Assembly: GCA_023362775.1 (NCBI GenBank) | Contig: JALMGJ010000062.1 | Span: forward strand, 2,050,864-2,114,863 | Length of the DNA: 64,000 nt | Direction: 5' to 3' | From: Charina bottae | Lineage: Eukaryota > Chordata > Lepidosauria > Squamata > Charinaidae | Shown: positions 31,865 to 43,470 of the stretch, one piece after another | How positions within the stretch are numbered: position 1 is the stretch's first letter | How the letters are laid out: each line of letters begins with the position of its first letter | Program-made: the position numbers and the translations under genes | The notes under the pieces: generated by a model | Told to the model about the DNA's origin: nothing | The model's database searches: none | Seen by the model: the letters and a program-made list of their open reading frames with translations, nothing else

Positions 31865-31950
31865 ATAGGGAGGGGGTCAAAAAAGTCAAGATGGTGGTCA
31901 CAGCCATGCCTTTTTAATGTGCAGGGTGGGGCTTGGACCCCCCTGCATTA
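31865..31950 (+). mobile_element. hAT-type MITE, family S, 5' half
   Basis: TAGGGAGGGGGTCAAAAAAG then TCAAGATGGTGGTCAC matches the left terminal repeat of the element at 9975-10137. The right terminal repeat is not found. Confidence 0.6.
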
Positions 31951-32268
31951 CCTTTGATTGACAGCTGGATTTTGCCTTGGATTTTATTTTGTACATTCGC
32001 TTAAAAGAAATTTTTAAAAAAGATCTAATGTCAGTATATCATCAGGAGTTTGGAATGGATGTTGGCAGCTGCAGGGCATGACACCACAACTGGGCATTGA
32101 ACTGTGTGCCCATGTTCCTGTTCGAAAATGTGAAAATGCCCCCACCTTTTGTTCTGCTGGCTGAAACTGTTAGGAAGCAAGCAAGAAAATCACTCCCGTG
32201 CCATTTGGACTGAGACAAAATAGAAGAGACAAAGAAATAATACAAAATATTTGCATTTAGTCAGGATT

Positions 32269-32711
32269 AACAGCTGCTGGCCCAGTAGCTGTTATATGGC
32301 TGTGAGAGTTGGACCATAAGGAAGGCTGAGCGCCGAAGAATTGATGCTTTCGAACTGTGGTGCTGGAGAAGACTCTTAAGAGTCCCTTGGACTGCAAGGA
32401 GGTCCAATCAGTCAATCCTGAAGGAAATCAACCCTCATTGGAAGGACAGATGCTGAAGCTCAAATACTTTGGCCACCTAATGCAAAGAGAGGACTTACTG
32501 GAAAAGACCGTGATGCTGGGAAAGAGTGAAGGCAAAAGGAGAAGGGGACGGCAGAGGATGAGATGGTTAGATAGCATCACTGATGTAATGAATATGAATT
32601 TGAGTAAACTCCGGGTGAAAGTGGAGGACAGGAAGGCCTGGCGTGCTATGGTCCATGGGGTCACGAAGAGTCGGACACGACTAAACGACTGAGCAACAAA
32701 ACAGCTGCTGG
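32269..32711 (+). pseudogene. RTE-BovB LINE tail with perfect 12-bp target duplication
   Basis: Insertion 32281-32699 is flanked by AACAGCTGCTGG on both sides (32269-32280 and 32700-32711). It covers the ORF2 end from GCESWTI through DAFELW, GKRRRGRQRMRWLDSITDVM and KAWRAMVHGVTKSRTRL, ending in GACTGAGCAACAAA. Relative to the copy at 56173 it lacks 7 bp near 32430, which shifts the frame in mid-protein. It is 5'-truncated and non-functional, and the 3' end matches the tail borrowed by the Sauria SINE. Confidence 0.95.
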
Positions 32712-34904
32712 ACAGCGTCTTGCCTCTTCCATATACCTCTTGGCTATTTCTATTTTTTTTTTGGTCCTTTTATTTTGCTATTGTGTGTGTACATGCACGG
32801 CTGTGTTTGTAAGTCACCTTCCTGCCCTATGAGTGGCGAAAATTATAAATAACCATACCATAAAAGGTATCCAGTTTCAGCCTCTCTGGCCTTTATGCTG
32901 CTAATGAAAATATATTCAGTATCTTTTTTCTTGTTTAAAAAAGACTCCCTGTTTTCTACGTACAGTGTCTGAGCAACAGCTTGATGTGGAGGGCAAAGCT
33001 AAGATGGGGGAGACCGAGGTCTGGTGCCAGCGAGTAACGTATAAGTGGATAAACATTTTCAGACTGCTTCGAAATCAATAACACGAGAGAGAACGCTACC
33101 ATCAATCCATGCATCAAAATGATTTTTCGGCCCTGGGAGAAACCGATTTCGAAAGAAGAGACGCGCCCTCTGCCCTCCCTCCACCCCCCCCCCCAGAAAA
33201 AAGCGAAAGTGGTTTTCTCCAAGTTCCAGTTGGTTAGCATTCTTGCTAGGTCCTCCGTAACAATACTTTAATATAATTAAATTTAAAATTCCATGTAGAA
33301 TCTGGTGGGTAGGCAGATGTACCGGTATGTTAAACTTTATGTCGCTTGAAAATGGGTTTCAAGTACATCAGAGAGAGACCATCCAGCTGTAAAATTATCT
33401 GCTTTATGATGGTGCATCACTGCTTTGGTCTTTTCCTTTTAATTAAAAAAAATATACCTTTAAAGTCTAACAGCTACACAAGACATTCCGCTCCTCTCTT
33501 TCCCTCTCTCCCCCCACCCCTCCCCACCCATCTGGATTTCCCTTCTGAAAACCGCGTTTGGTGGCCCCATCCGGAAAACGCAATCAGCTCGGGAGGTTGC
33601 AGCAGCGGACAGGGCGCGTCGCTCGGAGGGGCCCGTGCCATGGGGCCCTTGCCACCACACACCTGCTGGCATTCATCCAGCCCTGTTCTTCCAGGTGTTC
33701 CAGAGCCAGCAGATGTGTGCATCTGCATGGGAAGGACCATCCATCCCATAACGATGCACGCAAGCTACATCTGCACAACCAGCAATCCAGGAAAGCAGAG
33801 AAGGATATGATGCAAGCAAGGGGGGGGGAGTTTGCACTGCTTGGATCCGAGAACCCGGAACTCCGTGGGGAATCTGGTGGCACCGTCCCATCTTCTTGCT
33901 GGAGGCGTCGAGCCGGCGTATAAAGCAAATGAAGGCTCCCTTATGCCTGGGGCTAACTTTAGCCTCAGGCTGTCCTTATTAGTTAGGTTTGCAAGATGAA
34001 GGAACAGGCCACATGCTTTCACCCAATCCAGAGGGTGCGGAGGGCTATCAGACACCAGTATTTTAAGAACCGCAGGGTCCAGGAAATTGAAATGGGAACC
34101 ACTTGGCAGCCAAGATGATTAGAAAGAGAATGAAAATGGATTCTGAGAGTGTTTTGTAGCTTGGAGCGGGGTGGGCTTTCTCCAAGGCCATTTCGTGGTG
34201 AAGATGTCTGTCCTGGTCACTGTTGGAGGCCCGCGAGTGAATATCAAGGCTTGGGAAAATACCCTCAAGCGGTATCAAGCCGTCTCAAAGAGGAATGGGC
34301 GAGTAAAAATGTGCTGCCTTTGCAGAAAAGGCGCCTTTTGGCAGAGAAGGCAAGAGGGTAAATGAAATTATTGATCCCAAACCAGTCCCAGCGTTCCACT
34401 TCAAAGTGGGGCCGCGTTTGAGGTGACGCCTGCTAAGGGGGCACCAGGAGCAAATATCTCCCAAGAAGGGTCGGCAACCAAGGCCAGCAGGGACGAAAGC
34501 CACGGAGAACCATCTCAAAGCTCTTCCGGTTGAGTGACCAACCTGGGTGAAGAGGGCCAGGCGAGTATTTGGGAAGGATTCCCCTTCTGGGGCGATGTTC
34601 CAACGGACAGTCTGCAGATCACCATCCGCTGCAGCTCCGCAGAGACTGAAGCTGAAACCCCTTGGAAGAGTTGAGGCTGCGTTTAATTCTCCTGTTCTGA
34701 AGTTAGTGCGGTTGGGTCTATGCCAGGCTGCAAGTGCAGACAACAAAATCTTCCAAAGTATGTGCAGGGGAAAGTGAATTGGGCTAGCTCTTCTAACAGG
34801 GACAAGATATCAGCTTTGGTACGGTTTGTTGCTTTGGTACGGCTCTCCTAAAGCCCAGAGAACCCACCACTAAGTGGTTGATGTGGGAATGCAAGAAGGG
34901 AAGG
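32712..34904 (+). other. CAMTA1 intron, no element recognised
   Basis: A C-run lies at 33184-33194 and AT-rich sequence at 33260-33300. Many opposed 60-150-codon frames occupy the GC-rich 33460-34780 region, but none shows a domain, conserved cysteines or splice signals that I can defend. Confidence 0.35.
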
Positions 34905-35571
34905 TTTCCACTGTGTTTGTCGATGAAGGTTCTTAGTCATCCAGGTGGAACAGTCTGTAGCTTGAATCATGTCAACTGGATTTCTATTTTCTCAGTGGAA
35001 ACGTTTCGCTCCTTATCCAAGGAGCTTCTTCAGTCTGAGCAAAGTTAGTAAGGGAATCCTTAAATATGTTTCTAGGGTGGCTGTGTGACCTTGCACCTGG
35101 GGCTAGGTCATGGTTATTTTGAGATGTTTATTTCTAAGTCCCTTTATCACCCAAAGGAGGATCATTAAGATTACCTTGCTGTTGTTGCGATTGCGAAATG
35201 GTCTTAATCTTCCTAGGCACAGAAGACAAAGCAGGGAGGAAAACAGGGGAAAGGTTGTGCCTGAGGCCCCCACCTCTATTCAAGGAAGGATTTTCCAAGT
35301 TGGCATAAATGGATTCCTTGACCCCTCTCTCAAACCACCTATCTTCTCTGTCTAAAATATGAACATTAATGTCCTCAAATGAGTGTCCTTTTTCCTTTAG
35401 ATGAAGATAAACTGCTGACTCTGGTCCTGTGGTGTTACTTCTCCTGTGTTGGGCCATCCTTACTAACTTTGCTCAGACTGAAGAAGCTCCTTGGATAAGG
35501 AGCGAAACGTTTCCACTGAGAAAATAGAAATCCAGTTGACATGATTCAAGCTACAGACTTTCCACTGTGTT
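34905..35571 (-). mobile_element. Penelope-like element (Neptune-like), inverted pLTRs, copy 2
   Basis: Insertion 34918-35558 sits between 13-bp duplications TTTCCACTGTGTT (34905-34917 and 35559-35571). Terminal segments of about 100 bp are inverted repeats: TGTAGCTTGAATCATGTCAA ... CTCAGTGGAAACGTTTCG on the left and the reverse complement at 35459-35557. The minus-strand frame 35457-35134 encodes the endonuclease C-terminus (SAVYLHLKEKGHSFEDINVH, LDREDRWFERGVKESIYANL, NLSPVFLPALSSVPRKIKT). The frame is intact to its stop, but RT and most of GIY-YIG are absent. The ORF begins right after the inverted pLTR. Confidence 0.92.
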
Positions 35572-36160
35572 GTCAGACCAAATATGGAGAAGCGGCTTGG
35601 ATCCGGGGCAACGGACTTAGTACTGTTTGTTACTGCCTCCCTCCTCTGACAGCTGGGTCAAGAGGGGAAGGGAGTGCGCCGCCAAGGTGCTATTGCCCTG
35701 CTCCAGTGACCACGTGGGTGCCAGATACCTGCCAGGCCTGTGTGGGCGCAGAGCAGATTGCCTACATTCACGGTGGTTCCTGCAAAGGCACCTTCACGCT
35801 TGTAGGAGTTTCTAAGGAAAACACCAGCATCCTTTGGGCTCCCCTCTTAGATTTAACCCAAGGGTGCACATTTTGTCCCCAACCTAACGCAGAGTTAGGC
35901 TGGTAGAAAGCCATCGAGTCTCTTAGCCTCAAGACTTCTTCAATCTCTGCTGGAGAGTCTCAGCTTTTGGGCTATTAAGGAGGGAAGATCGGCAAGGTTT
36001 TGATGCACGGACGTTCCAAGCAGCGCAGTTCAAAATTGTGAGAACCGTAAATAGCATCCTCTGTGCTTAAAAAGTTGGGGTGACTTTGTCTTTCCCTCGC
36101 AGGTTTTATGTTATTTGCCTTTATTTAGTTAATTGAGCAGCACAAACAGAAAACCAAAGA
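35572..36160 (+). other. CAMTA1 intron, no element recognised
   Basis: A 121-codon + frame at 35541-35906 overlaps the Penelope end and has no recognised domain. No repeats otherwise. Confidence 0.35.
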
Positions 36161-36162
36161 AA

Positions 36163-36167
36163 AAGAT

Positions 36168-36214
<47 letters not shown>

Positions 36215-36319
36215 GATTAGATAGATGATAGATAGATGAATGGATAGATGGATAGATGGATAGATGGATAGATGGATAGATAGATAGATAGATAGATAGA
36301 TAGAGACAGACAGACAGAA

Positions 36320-36370
<51 letters not shown>

Positions 36371-36402
36371 TGATGGATGGATGGATGGATGGATGGATGG
36401 AT

Positions 36403-36437
<35 letters not shown>

Positions 36438-36573
36438 GATTAGATAGACAGACAGACAGACAGACAGATGATAGAGATGATGGATGGATGATAGATAGAT
36501 AGATGAATGGATAGATGGATAGATGGATAGATGGATAGATGGATGGATGGATGGATGGATGGATGGATGGATG

Positions 36574-36619
<46 letters not shown>

Positions 36620-36693
36620 GACAGACAGAAAGACAGACAGACAGACAGATGATGGATGGATGGATGGATGGATGGATGGATGGATGGATGGAT

Positions 36694-36724
<31 letters not shown>

Positions 36725-36776
36725 GATTAGATAGACAGACAGACAGACAGATGATAGAGATGATGGATGGATGGAT

Positions 36777-36823
<47 letters not shown>

Positions 36824-36852
36824 GAATGGATGGATGGATGGATGGATGGATG

Positions 36853-36904
<52 letters not shown>

Positions 36905-36917
36905 CAGACAGAAAGAA

Positions 36918-36962
<45 letters not shown>

Positions 36963-37006
36963 TGATGGATGGATGGATGGATGGATGGATGGATGGATGG
37001 ATGGAT

Positions 37007-37041
<35 letters not shown>

Positions 37042-37133
37042 GATTAGATAGACAGACAGACAGACAGACAGATGATAGAGATGATGGATGGATGATAGAT
37101 AGATAGATAGATGAATGGATAGATGGATAGATG

Positions 37134-37176
<43 letters not shown>

Positions 37177-37213
37177 GAATGGATAGATGGATGGATGGAT
37201 GGATGGATGGATG

Positions 37214-37257
<44 letters not shown>

Positions 37258-37270
37258 CAGACAGAAAGAA

Positions 37271-37309
<39 letters not shown>

Positions 37310-37480
37310 TGATGGATGGATGGATGGATGGATGGATGGATGATAGATAGATAGATAGATAGATAGATGATTAGATAGACAGACAGACAGACAGATGATA
37401 GAGATGATGGATGGATGATAGATAGATAGATAGATGAATGGATAGATGGATAGATGGATAGATGGATAGATGGATAGATG

Positions 37481-37522
<42 letters not shown>

Positions 37523-37659
37523 GACAGACAGAAAGACAGACAGACAGACAGACAGACAGATGATGGATGGATGGATGGATGATAGATAGATAGATAGATA
37601 GATAGATGATTAGATAGACAGACAGACAGACAGACAGATGATAGAGATGATGGATGGAT

Positions 37660-37706
<47 letters not shown>

Positions 37707-37747
37707 GAATGGATAGATGGATGGATGGATGGATGGATGGATGGATG

Positions 37748-37821
<74 letters not shown>

Positions 37822-37870
37822 AAGACAGACGGACAGACGGACGGACGGACGGATGGACGGATGGACGGAT

Positions 37871-37917
<47 letters not shown>

Positions 37918-38048
37918 GGATGATTAGATAGACAGACAGATGATAGAGATGATGGATGGATGATAGATAGATAGATGAATGGATAGATGGATAGATGGAT
38001 AGATGGATAGATGGATAGATGGATAGATAGATAGATAGATAGATAGAT

Positions 38049-38085
<37 letters not shown>

Positions 38086-38105
38086 TGATGGATGGATGGA
38101 TGGAC

Positions 38106-38156
<51 letters not shown>

Positions 38157-38217
38157 GATTAGATAGACAGACAGACAGACAGACAGATGATAGAGATGAT
38201 AGATAATAGATAGATTT
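36163..38217 (+). repeat. Bkm-like GATA/GACA/GGAT satellite with higher-order structure, about 2.05 kb
   Basis: Tetranucleotide blocks follow a recurrent order: (GATA)n, TGATTAGATA, (GACA)n, GATGATAGAGATGATGG, (GATA), GAATGGATAGATGG, (GATA)n, GA(GACA)n with GAAA interruptions, (GGAT)n. The landmark TGATTAGATAGACAGACAGA recurs at about 36437, 36724, 37041, 37368, 37608, 37921 and 38156, giving higher-order units of about 235-325 bp. GATA/GACA satellites are the classical Bkm sequences of snakes, often enriched on sex chromosomes, though they also occur on autosomes. Long minus-strand frames of S/I/Y/C/L/V residues are artefacts. A (CA)n run follows at 38227-38242. Confidence 0.97.
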
Positions 38218-38242
38218 CTCTCTTTCTCACACACACACACAG

Positions 38243-39060
38243 ACACAGTTTTATGCAATAGGTTCAGTAAAGGATGGTCATATTTCATTATAATCGACCA
38301 TACATACAGTATTTCCTGTCGGTTAGCAACTTATTCATAAGTCACCAATAACATCAGGTCTTCAGTCCCTTGAATAATTGGGGCCATAAATTTGTCTTTC
38401 TGGTGTTGAAGGACAGGCCTCTTAGTAGTAAAAGGGCACGGAGAATCCATTTCCACCACCCAGCCATCCATTTCCATGTAGGAAGTGTGTAATTCCAAAG
38501 AATATGGACATCCAAAAATATCCAGAAGAGGTTTTGAAGGTAGCTCTCACTGTGGTGCACAAAATCTGGAAGTTTCCTTTGTTCCCCCTGTCCCTCCAGC
38601 AAGAATGAGAGTGAATACCTCTCTCTCCCACTTGGCAGATAATTCTGTAGTGGCTTAGGATTCGCCAGAAGGAGTTGTAACAAACCCTTTTTGACATTTC
38701 CACATTTTAATTAACCTCCTGACATCCTTGCAAATGCTGCAAAGCAGGAAGCTGAATGTCAGCAGCTATCTCCACAATGCACGAAGAGGGAGGCTGGGTC
38801 TCGGCAGCCACAGCCATGAGTGACATGGCTCAGCTGCCCTCGAGGGCCCATCTCTTTGGGGAAGGCCCTGGATGGCCTTTCATCGGCTGCAGGCTGAGCT
38901 GGGAAGGGAAGACCACTGTAATTGGTTAGACTCACCTTTGAAAGCCCAGGGAAAGTTCACAACATCTGGACAGTGCTGTAGAGAAGATGGTCTTTCCCCA
39001 AGACTATGGGTCCCTTCTTTAGGAATCCTGTGCAAGGACCATTTCGACCATTCACATTGC
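38243..39060 (+). other. CAMTA1 intron, no element recognised
   Basis: No repeat ends or splice-bounded frames. The 109-codon minus frame 38354-38683 has no recognised domain. Confidence 0.35.
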
Positions 39061-39067
39061 GGGACTT

Positions 39068-39336
39068 TGTCAGCCTTATCAGGAAGACCAGACAGGAAAC
39101 ACGACCAGATGAGCTAATTCTACTTTATTGTAAAGCTACATTGACAGAATCTAGCAACTCTGAACGTACAATTCTCCCACTGTCTCCTTTACAGCCCGAG
39201 AAACTAGGGAGGGTCCCTTCTGAGCCTCTTGCCCCACCCATTATGCAGCTGCGGGCTAAGCTGTCTCTTATCTGACTGTTCCCTATGCAGCATCTCTTCA
39301 CCCTGTCTCCCAAGGTCATTCCCACATACCATTACA
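39068..39336 (-). mobile_element. LTR family B, single antisense copy
   Basis: TGTCAGCCTTATCAGGAAG at the left, TTCTACTTTATTGTAAAGC, AAACTAGGGAGGGTCCCTTC and CCCACATACCATTACA at the right define a full LTR-like unit. Flanking pentamers GACTT and AAGTT agree at only 3 of 5 positions, so no clear target duplication is claimed. Confidence 0.8.
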
Positions 39337-39872
39337 AAGTTAATTTCTTCGGTTATTGGTTCTGTGTCCTGTTGACCTTCCCTTTCGTGACTTCCGTGTG
39401 AGCATCTATATAAGTGGCAGGAACTGGAGACCACGTGGACAACAGGCATAGATTTGGAGGGCAGGAATCCAGGGGCTGAAGACCAAAAGTGGTCCCTTGG
39501 AGAGATGGGGAGCACCAGAGAGGCCCCAGATCTTCCTGTAACCCTCAGTTCAGCAGCATCTCACCAAGTACAGCATGTGTGAATGTAGGCAATAGGCTGA
39601 GAGAAGGAGATGTAAGGAAGTGGAAACTGTGAGGCATCCTTCACTCTGTTTTCACTGGATTTTAGCTTTGGACAGTTTTATGTCTTCCTTGCTCTCCAGT
39701 TCTTGAGCACTGTAGGGACTGAATCCAGCTCTGTTCAGTTTTCTTCTCTGAGGTGAAGCAGAGTTGGCAAGTGACAGCTGCCAGATGCTGTCTCTGCAAT
39801 GGGGCGTTGTAGAAGGTGTAGAGCTGGTGGCCTTCAGGCCCGTGTCCCCAGATTCCACAGAATGTCCTGGAG

Positions 39873-39955
39873 CAGTGTTTTTCAATCTCAACAACTCTAA
39901 GATGGGTGGATCTCAACTCCCAGAATTCCCCAGCCAGCATGCTGGGAGTTTAAGT
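39873..39955. mobile_element. Palindromic hAT MITE (family P), right arm deleted
   Basis: Left arm CAGTGTTTTTCAATCTCAAC to CAGAATTCCCCAGCCAGCAT is complete, followed by only GCTGGGAGTTTAAGTGCATC from the right arm. Confidence 0.75.
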
Positions 39956-40229
39956 GCATCCAGTTAGTGCTTCAGCCGGATCTTTGCCCCTCATGTCTCC
40001 TCTCTCTTTCTGTCTCGGAGGAGCCACAGACAAAGAGGTCCAAGGTTCAGCATTGGGCTACTTTGGTTGTGCCCAACAAGGCAGATGACACTGAGTGATA
40101 TAGATGGCAGAAGGACGGCATGTTTCCAAATGAAATGAAGTTTTAGGTTCTACTGTAAATACAAGTGACAGGCCCGTGAATCAGTTTCGAGAGGAAGGCA
40201 GGAAAGCAGGATGCCAGTGGAACGTCCCC

Positions 40230-41053
40230 AGCTGATTAGTAGCATGCCGGTCCCTCCTTCTGATCAGCACAACGTAGAGGGAGGACTTCTCTTCTCGCCT
40301 CTCCCAGACTTCTTGGTGGAGGTGTTGTTCTCTCCTTAGGAGTTCCTTGATTGGGTTGTTGTTTGCTGCTTGGTTGATTGACTGAGTTAATAGTTCCTTG
40401 ATTAGGGTATATTGTGCTGTTTGATTGTTCCTCTGGTACTAATCCTGGTGTTAATCTTTGCATATCTGGGTGTTGATTGCTGGCAAGGAGGTGTTCTGGT
40501 CTTCTGACCTTTCTATTGTCTCTTATGGATGTTATGTAAATGTTGTTTACCTCTATGTGTCTGTTGATGGCTGCTTTGTCTGAGTGCCAAGCTTCTAGGA
40601 ATTCTCTAGCGTTTTTGGACTTGGCCTGGTTTAAGATGCTCACAGTTTCCCAGTTGAAAATATGGTTGAGTCTGTCCATGTGTTGTGAGATTAAGGAGTT
40701 TTCATCATGTCTTCTGACTGCTAGTTGGTGTTCGTGGATGCGCTCTGCTAGTCTTCTGCCCACCTGTCCTACATAGTGGCTGCTACAGTCCTTACACTGT
40801 ATTTTGTAGATAACTCCTGTTTTACGATGTTCTGAAGGGTTTTGGTTGGTTTATGTGCTATGGTGATGCCATGTGGTTGTAACAGTCTATTGGTAGTTTC
40901 TGAGATGTTTGGCAGTGTTATCCTTTTCATAGCTTCTGTTGGCTGCGTTGTAGTCCGTTGGGTGGTCAGGCACTTTTTGATAAAGTTGCGTGGGCATCCA
41001 TTTTGCTGGAATATGCTGTATAGACCCTGAGCTACAAATATTCTCTTCGATTG
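40230..41053 (-). pseudogene. Penelope-like element: RT C-terminus and GIY-YIG endonuclease, broken
   Basis: On the minus strand the sequence encodes the end of the reverse-transcriptase region (LYSIFQQNGCPRNFIKKCLT and ETTNRLLQPHGITIAHKPTK), then after a frame change the endonuclease: KTGVIYKIQCKDCSSHYVGQ carries the GIY/YIG-type V-I-Y and Y-V-G motifs, followed by GRRLAERIHEHQLAVRRHDE and KNAREFLEAWHSDKAAINRH. The frame break lies near 40815, where the linker before KTGVIY appears deleted. The tail (NSTIYPNQGTINSVNQPSSK) matches the insertion at 30312, so both are the same family. No catalytic RT core is present, so it is inactive. Confidence 0.92.
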
Positions 41054-41424
41054 GTAGCTCTACATTCTCCTGATGTGCTGTCACACCTGAGGACATGGGG
41101 GGGGGGGAGGAGAAAATCTGGCCATTTCCTGGAATGTGATGCATATTGCCCTTGTTGTTTCTGTAACGGCTTCTGAATATTCCCTTCAAGGCCATCTCCA
41201 TGGCGCTCTACATTTCTGCTCAAACAATATTTTAAATTAATGCTTTAATATGTTTAATTTACCAAAAATGTCAGTGACTTGTATGAATAAGTTCTTCCTG
41301 GGGAAGGAGGCCGTGGGGCAAAAGATGTGTGACCATTTTCTCAAAGTCATGCTGCTCCGTCAGTGTCCCTGTCAATTATATCAAGTGGGAGGCAAATGGG
41401 AGCCAACTTCTCTTGAGAAGTAGT
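41054..41424 (+). other. CAMTA1 intron, no element recognised
   Basis: A G10 run at 41098-41107 is the only simple repeat. No frame with a domain. Confidence 0.35.
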
Positions 41425-41670
41425 CACAGAATCATAGAATATAAGGGTTGGACAGTTCCTTAGAGATCATCTAGTCCAGTGTTCCTCAACCTTGGTGACT
41501 TGGAGATCTGTGGACTTCAACTCCCAGAATTCCCCAGCCAGCATGGCTGGCTGAGGAATTCTGGGAGTTTAAGTCCACACATCTTCAAGTCGCCAAGGTT
41601 GAGGAACACTGATCTAGTCCACCCCTCCTGCCCAGTGCAGGAATCCACTGCTACATCATTTGGACATGGA
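41425..41670 (-). mobile_element. CR1 LINE 3' end, antisense, split by a MITE
   Basis: ACAGAATCATAGAATATAAG, GGTTGGACAGTTCCTTAGAG and ATCATCTAGTCC, then after the MITE CACCCCTCCTGCCCAGTGCA, form one CR1 3' end in antisense. Removing the MITE and one duplication copy restores a continuous CR1 sequence. Confidence 0.85.
41469..41619. mobile_element. Palindromic hAT MITE (family P), complete, inside CR1
   Basis: Element 41477-41611 (135 bp) with ends CAGTGTTCCTCAACC and GGTTGAGGAACACTG. ATCTAGTC flanks it on both sides (41469-41476 and 41612-41619). The 8-bp duplication and CAG...CTG ends assign it to hAT. Confidence 0.94.
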
Positions 41671-41689
41671 GGTGTGGTGTGAGGGATAT

Positions 41690-42070
41690 ACTGATGGATT
41701 GATTATATGCCCTCAAGCCAATGTCAGCTCCTAGCAACCACATGGATAGACCTTCTCCAGGATAACCTGTCCCCAACTTGGTCCTTCAGATCTTCCCACT
41801 GTGCACCCCATCGCTGCTGTCCCGGAGCCCATCATGCTTGCTGTTGATCATCCTCTTCTTCTCTTTCCTTCCACCTTTCCCAGTATTATGGACTTCTCCA
41901 GGGAGCTGGGTCTTTGCATAACGCGCTGAAACTATGAAAATTTGAACCTGGGCTTTTGTGCCTCAAGTGAAAACTCTTGATTTGTTCTAGGATCCATTTG
42001 TTTGTTTTCTTGACTATCCCTGAGATTCTCAGGAATCTCCTCCAACACCAATGTTCAAAAGCATCAATAC
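41690..42070 (-). pseudogene. RTE/BovB-related LINE tail, antisense, degenerate
   Basis: Minus-strand pieces IDAFEHWCWRRFLRISGI (about 42010-42066) and SIMLGKVEGKRRRG (about 41860-41900) are recognisable ORF2 C-terminal motifs of RTE-type LINEs, separated by diverged sequence. The copy ends near CATATAATCAATCAATC (41695). The 5' side is replaced by the CTC/CTT tract. Confidence 0.7.
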
Positions 42071-42071
42071 G

Positions 42072-42192
42072 CTCCTCCTCCCCCTCTCCTCCTTCTCCTT
42101 CTCCTTCTCCTCCTCCTCCTCCTCCTCCTCCTCCTCCTCCTCCTCCTCCTCCTCTCCCTCTTCTCCTCCTCCTCCTCCTCCTCTCCCTCCCA

Positions 42193-42223
<31 letters not shown>

Positions 42224-42650
42224 CCTCTTCTCCTCCTCCTCCTCCTCCTCCTCCTCCTTCTCCTTCTCCTTCTCCTTCTCCTTCTCCTTCTCCTTCTCCT
42301 TCTCCTTCTCCTTCTCCTTCTCCTTCTCCTTCTCCTTCTCCTTCTCCTCCTCTCCCTCCCATCCTCCTCCTCCTCCTCTCCCTCTCCTCCTCCTCCTCCT
42401 CCTCCTCCTCCTTCTCCTTCTCCTTCTCCTTCTCCTCCTCCTCCTCCTCCTCCTTCTCCTCCTCCTCCTCCTCCTCCTCTCCCTCTTCTCCTCCTCCTCC
42501 TCCTCCTCCTCCTCCTCTCCCTCCCATCCTCCTCCTCCTCCTCCTTCTCCTCTCCCTCTCCTCCTCCTCCTCCTCCTCCTCCTCCTCCTCCTCCTCCTTC
42601 TCCTTCTCCTTCTCCTTCTCCTTCTCCTTCTCCTTCTCCTTCTCCTTCTT
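42072..42650 (+). repeat. (CTC)n/(CTT)n polypyrimidine tract, about 580 bp
   Basis: Trinucleotide blocks of CTC and CTT with periodic TCTCCCTCCCATC interruptions at about 42185, 42355 and 42520 that mark an internal higher-order unit of roughly 165-175 bp. All long frames here are artefacts (poly-S, P, L on plus and E, G, R on minus). Confidence 0.97.
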
Positions 42651-43300
42651 CCAAACTGTAATCTATCCCATAGTGGCATTCAGGTTTGGCAGTTTCGTAA
42701 TCTGTTTTCTACAGTTTAAAAAATGCAACTGCCACTGTTTTCTCTTGTAGCTTTCCTTAACATATACCCTTGGTGTACAAATTTCCCTAATACCTGGGAT
42801 TTTCCTGCAATTATACCAAACGGGCGCCCATATTTGATGTCGTGGCGTTTTGCTAGCAAGCTCTGCGGCTTTTATGACTGGGCTGTGATTGAGCCCAATT
42901 GGTTGGATCTTGACATTTTGTTTGGAAAGAGACCTATGAGGCTTCCTCTTCATTTTTCGAGTTGCTGATAGGTCCTTTGGGCAAAAGTGAACTCTACAGG
43001 CAGTGTAATGTGTAGTTCTGCTCTCAGCCTTGTCAGATGTTCATTTGGTTGGTTTACCAGCAACAAAATTAGTGATTATGGGGCATGAGAAGATATGTCT
43101 CCATGACCCAACTTTAGCTGGCTTCAGATCGGTGTTGGGATTTCCCACTTGAAGGATCCTAGGCAGGGTCTTTTGGAAAACCTGCTGTGCAGGAGTCTGG
43201 CATGAAGTTTAGACTGGTTGGTAGCACAGCTAGATGACAGACAGGGTTCGGGTGACCACGCCCCCCTCTTCTCCACTCCGCTTCCTAGTTTCCCCTTCTG
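42651..43300 (+). other. CAMTA1 intron, no element recognised
   Basis: No repeat ends. The 81-96-codon opposed frames around 42663-42968 have no recognised domain. Confidence 0.35.
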
Positions 43301-43309
43301 ATATATTGC

Positions 43310-43470
43310 AGTCCGACCATGTTTCCGAGCGATTGTTCAGCGTTGGCGTTAATAAAGCTTTTACTGCTTTGCCAGGAAGTTAATTGCCTATATTTATGGA
43401 AAAAATGTAGAAGGACATCTTTGAGCAAAGAGTTTAATTCAACGTGCACAAGGCGGTCATTAAAAAAAAA
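43310..43470. promoter_or_regulatory. Candidate conserved intronic element
   Basis: AGCGATTGTTCAGCGTTGGC and GTTAATAAAGCTTTTACTGC with AAGTTAATTGCCTATATTTA is compact non-repetitive sequence bearing SOX-like ATTGTT and homeodomain-like TTAAT cores. The assignment is from composition only. Confidence 0.4.

Noticed and set aside
33346..34777. Cluster of 60-150 codon frames in GC-rich intron as a gene
   Set aside because: Open frames on both strands without domain or splice signals; consistent with GC content alone.
36163..38217. CRISPR-like array
   Set aside because: Tetranucleotide microsatellite without constant repeats and unique spacers, in a vertebrate genome.
37371..38288. 305-codon frame rich in S, I, Y, L, C, V and H on the minus strand
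   Set aside because: It is a translation of TATC/GTCT/ATCC tetramers in the Bkm-like satellite, not a membrane protein gene.
41886..42750. Frames of 196-257 codons (poly-S/P/L and poly-E/R/G)
   Set aside because: They arise from the CTC/CTT tract; both strands and several frames are open at once.
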